NCBI GenBank assembly: GCA_045538735.1
Contig: JAZSRY010000063.1
Span: forward strand, 28,981-92,980
Length of the DNA stretch: 64,000 nucleotides
Source of the DNA: SIG459 sp045538735
Lineage (GTDB): Bacteria > Bacillota > Clostridia > Oscillospirales > Oscillospiraceae
Reading direction: 5' to 3'
In this document: piece by piece, positions 57,322 through 64,000 of the stretch
How the letters are laid out: every line of letters begins with the position of its first letter
Numbering within the stretch: position 1 is the first letter of the stretch
Notes under the pieces: generated by a model
The model's input: only the letters and a program-made list of their open reading frames with translations
Databases searched by the model: none
Told to the model about the DNA's origin: nothing
Program-made: the position numbers and the translations under genes

Positions 57322-60300
57322 TTATTCCTCCTCCTCAAAATCATTGTCGTCGCTCATGGCATAATCGCCATCATCGCCTTCTACATCTTCAATGGCGAAG
57401 CCGGCAGCTTCTATGGTGCTTTCGTCAGCACGATATTCCTCATCCTTGAAGGAGGGGATGTAATCATCCTCATCATCGTCCTTCAGCTCGATTTCAGCGC
57501 CGTCCTTATCAAGAACGCGGACATCAAGGCAGAGAGACTGAAGCTCCTTAACAAGAACCTTGAAGGATTCGGGGATACCGGGCTCGGGGATATTGTGGCC
57601 CTTTACGATGCTCTCGTAAGTGCGTACACGGCCGTTAACGTCGTCGGACTTGACAGTGAGGATCTCCTGAAGGGTGTAGGCAGCGCCGTATGCCTCAAGA
57701 GCCCAAACTTCCATTTCACCGAAACGCTGACCGCCGAACTGTGCCTTACCGCCGAGAGGCTGCTGAGTAACAAGGCTGTAGGGGCCGGTGGAGCGGGCAT
57801 GCATCTTATCGTCGACCAGGTGATGCAGCTTAAGGAAGTAAACCCAGCCGACAGTTACATCGTTATCAAACTTCTCGCCGGTGCGTCCGTCATAGAGGGC
57901 GCTCTTGCCGTCCTCGCGGAGGCCTGCCAGGTTGAGAGTTTCGCGGATAGCTTCTTCGTTTGCGCCGTTGAATACGGGGGTGGCAACCTTCCAGCCCAGA
58001 GCCTGAGCTGCATAGCCCAGATGGACTTCCAGAACCTGACCGATATTCATACGGGAGGGAACGCCCAGGGGGTTCAGAACGATGTCCAGAGGAGTGCCGT
58101 CGGGGAGATAAGGCATATCTTCCTTGGGCATGATGCGGGAAACAACGCCCTTGTTACCGTGACGACCTGCCATCTTATCGCCCACGGAGATCTTACGCTT
58201 CTGGGCAATGTAAACTCTGACGACCTCGTTGACGCCGGGGCCCATCTCGTCGCCGTTTTCGCGGGTGAAGCGCTTAACGTCAACAATGATGCCGCTTTCG
58301 CCGTGGGGAACCTTCAGAGAGGTGTCGCGGACTTCGCGTGCCTTTTCGCCGAAGATGGCGCGGAGCAGACGCTCCTCAGCAGTCAGGTCGGTCTCGCCCT
58401 TGGGAGTGACCTTACCGACAAGGATATCGCCGGAATGGACTTCTGCGCCGACCATGATGATTCCGCGCTCGTCCAGATACTTGAGTGCATCCTCGCCTAC
58501 GCCGGGGATATCGCGGGTGATTTCCTCGGGTCCAAGCTTAGTGTCGCGGGCATCGCACTCATATTCCTCCACGTGGATGGAGGTGAAGACGTCTTCCATA
58601 ACAAGGCGTTCATTGAGGAGGATAGCGTCCTCGTAGTTGTAGCCTTCCCAGGTCATGAATCCGACGAGGATGTTCTTACCCAGAGAAAGCTCGCCCTGTG
58701 CGGTGGAAGGACCGTCAGCCAGAACAGTGTTATAAGAAACTCTTTCGCCAACGGAAACAATGGGACGCTGGTTGAAGCAGGTGCCCTGGTTGCTTCTTGC
58801 GAACTTGATGAGCTCATGATCCTTGATTTCGCCGTTATCGTACTTGACGGTAATATTGGTGGCGGAAACCTTGGTGACCACACCGTCGCCCTCAGCGAGA
58901 ACAACAACGCCGGAGTCAACAGCGCACTTGTGCTCGATGCCGGTGGCAACAATGGGAGCCTGAGTGGTGAGAAGGGGAACGGCCTGACGCTGCATGTTAG
59001 CACCCATCAGAGCAGGGTTAGCGTCGTCGGTCTCCAGGAAGGGGATCATGGAGGTTGCGATGGAGAACATCATGCGGGGGCTGACGTCCATGTAGTCGAT
59101 CTTCTCGCGGTCAAGGGCGATGATCTCGTCACGGTGACGGCAGGCGATACGCTCGTTGAGGAGGTAGCCGTTCTCGTCAACAGGCTCGGTGGCCTGGCAG
59201 ACAGTGTAACGGTCCTCAATGTCTGCGGTCATGTACTCCACATCTTCAGTGACGCGGCTTGCGATGACCTTGCCGTTTTCATCGGTGATGTGCTCTATGC
59301 GGCGATAGGGGGTAATCATAAAGCCATACTCGTTTACACGGGCAAAGCTTGCAAGATAGTTGATAAGACCGATGTTGGGACCTTCGGGAGTCTCGATGGG
59401 GCACATACGGCCGTAGTGGCTGTAGTGAACGTCACGGACGTCGAAGGATGCGCGCTCACGGCTCAGACCGCCGGGGCCCAGAGCGGAAAGACGGCGCTTA
59501 TGAGTCAGCTCGGCCAGAGGGTTGGTCTGGTCCATAAACTGGCTCAGGGGGCTGGAGCCGAAGAACTCCTTGATGGCTGCGGTTACGGGGCGAATGTTGA
59601 TAAGGCTCTGGGGAGTGACAATGTCAAGATCCTGCAGAGTCATGCGCTCGCGGATAACACGCTCCATACGGCTGAAGCCGATGCGGAACTGGTTCTGGAG
59701 CAGCTCGCCGACGCTTCTCATGCGGCGGTTGCCCAGATGGTCGATATCGTCAGCCTCACCGATGCCGTTTGCAAGGCAGTTGAGGTAGTTGACGGATGCG
59801 AAAATATCATCAAGGATGACATGCTTGGGAATAAGCTTGTCAATGTTGTCCATGATGGCTTCCTTCAGCTCTTCGCCGGAGTAGTTCTCCAGAAGGTTCT
59901 GAAGGATGATGTTGCGTACCTTCTCCTTGATGCCCAGCTCTGCGGGATCAAAGTCAACATACTTGGCAAGGTCAACCATGCCGTTGGAGAATACGCGTAC
60001 GCTCTTGCCTTCAACATCGAGCCAAACATCGTTTACTCCTGCATCGGCAATGGCATCTGCCTTTGCGCGGGTGAGGAGCTCGCCTGCTTCGGCAATGATC
60101 TCGCCGGTCATGGGATCGGCAACGGGCATAGCCAGAACGCGGCCGCTGATGCGGGGAGCGATGGCCAGCTTCTTGTTGAACTTATAGCGGCCGACGTTGG
60201 AGATGTCGTAACGGCGGTGGTCATAGAACAGACCGTTGAGAAGGCTCTCGGCGCTGTCCACAGTGGGAGGATCGCCGGGACGGAGCTTCTTATAAATCTC

Positions 60301-61068
60301 GATGAGACACTCTTCGCGGGTTGCGCAGGTGTCCTTATCGAAGGTTGCTGCAAGGCGTATATCGTCACCGAAGATCTCTTTGATCATCTCGTTGGTGACA
60401 CAGCCTGCGTTGGTGTCGCAGCAGCTGAGCCAGGTGCTGGGCTCTTCGGGATCGAAACGACCCATAGCCTTCAGCAGCCAGGTGACAGGAATCTTGCGGT
60501 TCTTGTCAATACGGACATAGAACACATCATTTGCATCGGTCTCGAACTCAAGCCATGCGCCGTGATAAGGGATAATGGTGGTGGCATAAACAGAGATGAG
60601 GGCCTTATCGGTGGTCTTGTCGAAGTAGATGCCGGGAGAGCGGACGATCTGGGAAACGATGACGCGCTCTGCGCCGTTGATGATGAAGGTGCCGCCTGCG
60701 GTCATGATGGGGAAATCACCCATGAAGATTTCCTGCTCCTTGATTTCCTCGGTGGTCTTGTTGCGCAGTCTTACACCGACCTTGAGGGGAGCTGCATAGG
60801 TGGCATCGCGAGCCTTGCATTCCTGCTCGGAATACTTGGGCTTCTCGTTCATGGAATAGCTGACGAAGCTGAGCTCCAGGTTGCCGGAATAATCGCTGAC
60901 AGAGTCAACGTCATCAAAGACTTCCTTAAGTCCCTGTTCGAGGAACCACTTATAGGAATTCTTCTGAACTTCCAGCAGATGAGGCATGTCCTGAATCTCC
61001 TGAGTGCGAGCAAAGCTCTTTCTCAGGGTCTTGCCATAGTAAACATCCTTTGGCATTGTGGCCTTCAC
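57322..61068 (-). CDS. rpoB: RNA polymerase beta subunit
   Basis: 1248 residues. Shows the rifampicin-pocket segment (FGSSPLSQFMDQTNPL, THKRRLSALGPGG), the GRMCPIETPEGPNIGL segment, KMAGRHGNKGVVS and the C-terminal MEVWALEAYGAA. It ends in an acidic tail (DDNDFEEEE). The position equal to E. coli Gln510 is Pro here; His and Ser at the 526 and 531 equivalents are wild type. rplJ-rplL, usually upstream, are not here. Confidence 0.98.
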   Translation of the reverse strand: MKATMPKDVYYGKTLRKSFARTQEIQDMPHLLEVQKNSYKWFLEQGLKEVFDDVDSVSDYSGNLELSFVSYSMNEKPKYSEQECKARDATYAAPLKVGVRLRNKTTEEIKEQEIFMGDFPIMTAGGTFIINGAERVIVSQIVRSPGIYFDKTTDKALISVYATTIIPYHGAWLEFETDANDVFYVRIDKNRKIPVTWLLKAMGRFDPEEPSTWLSCCDTNAGCVTNEMIKEIFGDDIRLAATFDKDTCATREECLIEIYKKLRPGDPPTVDSAESLLNGLFYDHRRYDISNVGRYKFNKKLAIAPRISGRVLAMPVADPMTGEIIAEAGELLTRAKADAIADAGVNDVWLDVEGKSVRVFSNGMVDLAKYVDFDPAELGIKEKVRNIILQNLLENYSGEELKEAIMDNIDKLIPKHVILDDIFASVNYLNCLANGIGEADDIDHLGNRRMRSVGELLQNQFRIGFSRMERVIRERMTLQDLDIVTPQSLINIRPVTAAIKEFFGSSPLSQFMDQTNPLAELTHKRRLSALGPGGLSRERASFDVRDVHYSHYGRMCPIETPEGPNIGLINYLASFARVNEYGFMITPYRRIEHITDENGKVIASRVTEDVEYMTADIEDRYTVCQATEPVDENGYLLNERIACRHRDEIIALDREKIDYMDVSPRMMFSIATSMIPFLETDDANPALMGANMQRQAVPLLTTQAPIVATGIEHKCAVDSGVVVLAEGDGVVTKVSATNITVKYDNGEIKDHELIKFARSNQGTCFNQRPIVSVGERVSYNTVLADGPSTAQGELSLGKNILVGFMTWEGYNYEDAILLNERLVMEDVFTSIHVEEYECDARDTKLGPEEITRDIPGVGEDALKYLDERGIIMVGAEVHSGDILVGKVTPKGETDLTAEERLLRAIFGEKAREVRDTSLKVPHGESGIIVDVKRFTRENGDEMGPGVNEVVRVYIAQKRKISVGDKMAGRHGNKGVVSRIMPKEDMPYLPDGTPLDIVLNPLGVPSRMNIGQVLEVHLGYAAQALGWKVATPVFNGANEEAIRETLNLAGLREDGKSALYDGRTGEKFDNDVTVGWVYFLKLHHLVDDKMHARSTGPYSLVTQQPLGGKAQFGGQRFGEMEVWALEAYGAAYTLQEILTVKSDDVNGRVRTYESIVKGHNIPEPGIPESFKVLVKELQSLCLDVRVLDKDGAEIELKDDDEDDYIPSFKDEEYRADESTIEAAGFAIEDVEGDDGDYAMSDDNDFEEEE

Positions 61069-61239
61069 TCCTTAGAATAGTATTTTGGAACGCCCGGGTG
61101 GGTTGTTGATTGTTTGCTAAGTACTATTGATTTTTCACCGCATTGTGGTACAATACAGATGTAGATGAAGCTGGGGCACTATGGTCTCCAGTCTACAAAC
61201 ATAGCAAGTCATTCTATCATTGGGCTCTTGAGTTGTCAA
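61069..61239 (-). promoter_or_regulatory. rpoB promoter and structured leader
   Basis: TTGACA (61234-61239), 17 bp, TAGAAT (61211-61216) on the minus strand give a start near 61204 and a leader of about 135 nt. The leader can form GTAGA/TCTAC with CTGG/CCAG inside (61161-61196). The ribosome binding site before rpoB is AAGGAGTGA. rpoBC therefore has its own promoter here. Confidence 0.7.
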
Positions 61240-61250
61240 GAGCTTTTTTT
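61224..61250 (+). terminator. Terminator-like hairpin overlapping the rpoB -35
   Basis: GCTCTTGA (61224-61231) pairs with TCAAGAGC (61236-61243), followed by seven T on the plus strand. The right arm contains the -35 of the opposing rpoB promoter. A weak plus-strand promoter (TTGATT, 16 bp, TACAAT, about 61128-61155) could feed it, giving an RNA of about 90 nt. 61251-61373 is T-rich, with a TATAAT at 61334-61339 for the next gene. Confidence 0.5.
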
Positions 61251-61373
61251 GTTTTTGTATGGGTTTTATATTGTAATGCCGCATTTTTATTTTTTCTGCT
61301 TTGTTTTAACTGTACATTTGCGGCTTTTATCTATATAATCGAATCAGAAAACATTGCTTACGAGGTTTTACAT

Positions 61374-62588
61374 ATGGCAGCTGCAGTATTCGGCCTTATC
61401 CTCATCGCAGCCATGGGACTTATAATTCTCTACTGCGAGGGCTTGGCCAACACTCCGAAAAGAATAATAATATGCATCCTCCTTCTGATAGCAGCCATGG
61501 CCATTCGCGGCTATGTCTTTTATTACCGCACCGGCGACTACAACGACTTCCTCTCCCGCTGGGTAGAGTTTTACCGTCAAAGCGGAGGCTTCCGCGGACT
61601 TTCCCAGAGTGTGGGCAACTATAACCTCCCCTATCTCTATTTCCTGGCCGCCTTTTCCTATCTGGATGTCCCCGATCTTTATCTTATAAAGCTCCTCAGC
61701 GTTTTCTTTGACCTCATCCTCGCATGGGGCGTGGCAAGGCTTGTATACATATTCAAAGATAACAGAAACACCATTCTCTGGGCTTTCTTCGTCACCCTCT
61801 TCCTCCCTACCGTTTATCTCAACGGCGCTCTTTGGGGGCAATGCGACAGCATATACGCTGCCTTCGCAATATGGAGCATAGTCTTCGCCCTCGCCGACCG
61901 TCCGGTGCTTTCCGTAATAAGTATCGCCCTTTCCTTTGCCTTCAAGCTGCAGGCCGTTTTCCTTATGCCTGTATTCCTTATTTATATATTTGCCAAAAAG
62001 ATACGCTGGCGCCACCTTCTTGCCTTTCCCGCCACTTATATCGTCACCGCTCTTCCCGCTGTTTTGTTCGGCAGACCATTCAAGGACGCTATACTCCTCT
62101 ATTTCAATCAGGCGGAAACCGTTGGCAGTTCCCTTAACTACAACTCCCCTTCCGTATTTGCCTTCATTCCCTGGGGTGCGGAGGTAAACGAAGCCGTTCT
62201 CACGGAAATGGGAATCGTTGTTGCATTCCTCTTCCTCTTCCTGCTTTTTGTCCACTGCTATATAAGACGCAGCACTCTGGATAATCGCGCACTGCTTATA
62301 TGCTCTATGATAGTGGTTCTGGCAGTCCCCTATCTCCTCCCCCATATGCATGACCGCTATTTCTATATTTCCGATGTGCTCAGCGTGGCTCTTGCCTTTG
62401 TTATTCCCGCTCTCGGCGTTGTCCCCGTACTGGTAAGCTTTGCATCGCTGCTTGGCTACCATGCCTATCTGAGGCTGCGCTTCCTTCTGCCCATGAGCTA
62501 TGGCGCCGCCGCCCTCTTGATTGCCCTTATCGCCCTGCTCTTCTCCCTTTTGGCAAAACCTTCAAAAAAATTCAAAAAAGGGTGTTGA
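61374..62588 (+). CDS. Multi-pass membrane glycosyltransferase, GT-C fold (mannosyltransferase-like)
   Basis: 404 residues with about ten to eleven hydrophobic helices. After the second helix an external loop carries the acidic motif TGDYNDFLSRWV, where GT-C enzymes place their catalytic Asp, and further on ALWGQCDSIYAAF and the late LPHMHDRYFY are typical of the mannosyltransferase/DUF2029-like group. Such enzymes use polyprenyl-phosphate sugars to build surface glycans. ATG 61374 follows GAGG at 8 nt; the frame is open from 61143, but that part overlaps the rpoB promoter and lacks support. Confidence 0.8.
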   Translation: MAAAVFGLILIAAMGLIILYCEGLANTPKRIIICILLLIAAMAIRGYVFYYRTGDYNDFLSRWVEFYRQSGGFRGLSQSVGNYNLPYLYFLAAFSYLDVPDLYLIKLLSVFFDLILAWGVARLVYIFKDNRNTILWAFFVTLFLPTVYLNGALWGQCDSIYAAFAIWSIVFALADRPVLSVISIALSFAFKLQAVFLMPVFLIYIFAKKIRWRHLLAFPATYIVTALPAVLFGRPFKDAILLYFNQAETVGSSLNYNSPSVFAFIPWGAEVNEAVLTEMGIVVAFLFLFLLFVHCYIRRSTLDNRALLICSMIVVLAVPYLLPHMHDRYFYISDVLSVALAFVIPALGVVPVLVSFASLLGYHAYLRLRFLLPMSYGAAALLIALIALLFSLLAKPSKKFKKGC

Positions 62589-62612
62589 CAAATTCTGATA
62601 TTCTGTTATAAT
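62585..62612 (+). promoter_or_regulatory. tRNA-Leu promoter
   Basis: TTGACA (62585-62590), 16 bp, TATAAT (62607-62612), 18 bp before the tRNA. The -35 includes the stop codon of the glycosyltransferase gene. Confidence 0.85.
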
Positions 62613-62630
62613 CACTCTTGCACTGCAAAT

Positions 62631-62715
62631 GCGAGAGTGCTGGAACAGGTAGACAGGCACGTTTGAGGGGCGTGTGTCAGCCGACGTGGGAGTTCAAGTC
62701 TCCTCTCTCGCACCA
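62631..62715 (+). tRNA. tRNA-Leu (anticodon GAG)
   Basis: 85 nt with encoded CCA. Acceptor GCGAGAG/CTCTCGC, discriminator A. Anticodon stem CACGT/GCGTG with loop TTGAGGG gives anticodon GAG, reading CUC and CUU. Class II variable arm (GTC/GAC stem) as in tRNA-Leu, and T loop TTCAAGT. Confidence 0.93.
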
Positions 62716-62755
62716 AAAAAGCACGATGGTTTTGATACAAAACCATCGTGCTTTT
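62716..62755 (+). terminator. tRNA-Leu terminator
   Basis: AAAAGCACGATGGTTTT pairs with its complement around GATACA, followed by T. Starts right after the CCA end. Confidence 0.88.
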
Positions 62756-62765
62756 TCTATATTGG

Positions 62766-62819
62766 TTGATATTTACACAGCAATTTGATACAATCTATTC
62801 GACAAACTTGAATTTGTCG
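62766..62819 (+). promoter_or_regulatory. Promoter and dyad of the XRE regulator gene
   Basis: TTGATA (62766-62771), 17 bp, TACAAT (62789-62794). Directly downstream the inverted repeat CGACAAA-N6-TTTGTCG (62800-62819) covers the likely transcription start. Its place suggests an operator for the regulator encoded next. Confidence 0.6.
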
Positions 62820-62856
62820 TATATCGGCTTTTTTAGAAAGAGCAACTATAACTATT

Positions 62857-63462
62857 ATGGAATTTAATGAAAAATTACAAAAACTCCGAAAGCAAAAAGG
62901 ACTTACTCAAGAAGAACTTGCAGAGGTTCTTTTTGTGTCCAGAACTGCCATTTCAAAATGGGAGTCAGGCAGAGGATATCCAAATATTGATTCTTTGAAA
63001 GCAATCTCAAAGTTTTTTAGGGTAACAATTGATGAACTGCTGTCTGGCGATGAATTGCTGACCATAGCAGAAGAAGATACCAAGCAAAAGGAAAAGCATT
63101 TTTGTGACTTGGTATTTGGATTGCTCGATTGTAGTATTGCAATGTTTTTCTTCCTGCCGTTCTTTGGGCAGAAAGCAGCTGCGATTATACAGGAAGTGTC
63201 TCTTTTATCCCTTACCGAAATTGCACCATATTTGAGGACGGCATATTTTGTTGTTGTAATTGGAATTATAGTATCTGGAATTTTAACCCTTGCTCTGCAA
63301 AATTGTTATCAAGCATTTTGGGTGAAAAATAAAAGTAAAATATCGTTAGCATTAAATGCAGTTGGAGCACTCCTTTTTATCATTAGTTCGCAACCGTATG
63401 CAGCAGCATTTCTGTTCATATTCTTGGTAATAAAGGTGTTAATGCTCGTAAAATGGCAATGA
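62857..63462 (+). CDS. XRE-family regulator with membrane helices
   Basis: 201 residues. An XRE/Cro helix-turn-helix at about 5-58 (LRKQKGLTQEELAEVLFVSRTAISKWESGRG is its recognition region, then FFRVTIDELLSG), followed by about three to four membrane helices from residue 83 on and a hydrophobic C-terminus. The same layout is common in Clostridia and Lactobacillales, often next to membrane enzymes. ATG 62857 has only a weak ribosome binding site. Ligand unknown. Confidence 0.87.
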   Translation: MEFNEKLQKLRKQKGLTQEELAEVLFVSRTAISKWESGRGYPNIDSLKAISKFFRVTIDELLSGDELLTIAEEDTKQKEKHFCDLVFGLLDCSIAMFFFLPFFGQKAAAIIQEVSLLSLTEIAPYLRTAYFVVVIGIIVSGILTLALQNCYQAFWVKNKSKISLALNAVGALLFIISSQPYAAAFLFIFLVIKVLMLVKWQ

Positions 63463-63568
63463 TACGAAGAGTATCATCGTTGTGATACCCTGTTTCTTGT
63501 GGTTGTTCATACCTTCTCTTAAAGTGTGTTTAGGCGAGAGCCAAATACAAAAAAGGTAGGCTGAACAA

Positions 63569-64000
63569 ATGAAAAAAGAAAATCTGAGAAACGTTTGCAT
63601 TGCAACATGCATGCTTTTAGCATTTTTGTTATGGACGGTAGCAATTCAATTTGTTGATGTGCAAGCAATCGGACCACAAGAATCATCTGTTGGATTTGCA
63701 ACGATTAACCAGTTCGTTCATAACCTTATGGGTGTGCATATGTCCCTTTATACTATCACAGATTGGTTGGGTTTGGTGCCGCTTTTTTTTGTAATGGGGT
63801 TTGCATTGCTCGGACTTATTCAATGGATTAAGAGAAAGCACCTCTTAAAAGTGGATTATAATATCCTTATTCTTGGCGGCTTCTATATCGTTGTAATGGC
63901 GGTATATGTGCTATTTGAAATGATTGTTGTAAATTACAGACCTGTGTTGATTAGTGGGATTTTGGAAGCCTCTTATCCATCATCAACAACTATGCTCGTA
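63569..64000 (+). CDS. PAP2 superfamily membrane phosphatase, N-terminal part
   Basis: 144 codons, cut by the right window edge. ATG 63569 follows AGGTAGG. Three to four membrane helices, then NYRPVL and EASYPSSTTMLV, which fit PAP2 motif 1 end (R-P) and motif 2 (PSSTT in place of PSGH). Members dephosphorylate lipid or undecaprenyl phosphates outside the membrane. The 106-nt gap behind the XRE gene contains ATGATAC and GTATCAT facing each other (about 63460-63478), a possible operator. The final His of motif 3 is beyond the window. Confidence 0.7.
   Translation, partial: MKKENLRNVCIATCMLLAFLLWTVAIQFVDVQAIGPQESSVGFATINQFVHNLMGVHMSLYTITDWLGLVPLFFVMGFALLGLIQWIKRKHLLKVDYNILILGGFYIVVMAVYVLFEMIVVNYRPVLISGILEASYPSSTTMLV

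Noticed and set aside
61143..61373. N-terminal extension of the glycosyltransferase by 77 codons
   Set aside because: It covers the rpoB promoter and a terminator-like hairpin, has no ribosome binding site, and ATG 61374 has one.

Overview
The window looks like a chromosomal segment of an anaerobic, Gram-positive Clostridia-type Firmicute, possibly an Oscillospiraceae/Ruminococcaceae relative from the gut. This rests on gene order and family resemblance (rnc-smc-ftsY, a NadD-YqeK fusion, ftsEX beside an M23 hydrolase, rpoBC-rpsLG-fusA-tuf, a CdaR/PucR-type regulator, DUF4830 and DUF975 proteins), on strong Shine-Dalgarno sequences, and on many TTG/GTG starts. No rRNA, CRISPR array, integrase or complete insertion sequence is visible. 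Almost all genes lie on the minus strand.

Layout. 1-5.2 kb: a truncated GNAT gene, a short repeat region, guaB, a divergent ogg/MFS pair around a 30-bp palindromic promoter, then a small plus-strand unit (MFS, ProX-like deacylase, lipoprotein). 5.3-25.1 kb: rpsU, then a nearly gapless 16-gene housekeeping run read right to left (RNA methyltransferase, dprA, topA, trmFO, plsX, acpP, rnc, radical SAM, smc, ftsY, rdgB, yhbY, nadD-yqeK, LCP protein, rsfS, leuS). It joins DNA uptake/topology, lipid synthesis, chromosome segregation, protein targeting, NAD synthesis and translation. 25.2-27.7 kb: a DUF975 membrane protein, then a membrane-anchored MerR regulator coupled to a CPBP-family protease. 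27.9-33.6 kb: a MacB-type ABC exporter operon with two related adaptor proteins at its ends.

33.8-39.5 kb is the accessory region: an MmeI-like single-chain restriction-modification enzyme, an OLD-family ATPase/TOPRIM nuclease and a small HEPN-like protein in one tightly coupled operon. It is followed by a truncated macrodomain gene and a short relic resembling the 3' end of lysS. The intact lysS lies on the other side, so the cassette may have inserted behind lysS. This three-gene cassette is the best candidate for an undescribed defence system here.

39.6-48 kb: lysS, greA, a PDZ/S41 protease, a coiled-coil M23 murein hydrolase with ftsEX (a probable division hydrolase module), a CdaR-type regulator and a 16S pseudouridine synthase. 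48.1-48.8 kb: a DUF4830 protein followed at once by a highly structured element of about 176 nt that is a good candidate for an undescribed RNA or small repeat. 48.8-61.1 kb: tuf, fusA, rpsG, rpsL, rpoC and rpoB. 61.1-64 kb: a GT-C type membrane glycosyltransferase, a tRNA-Leu(GAG), an XRE regulator with membrane helices, and the start of a PAP2-family gene.
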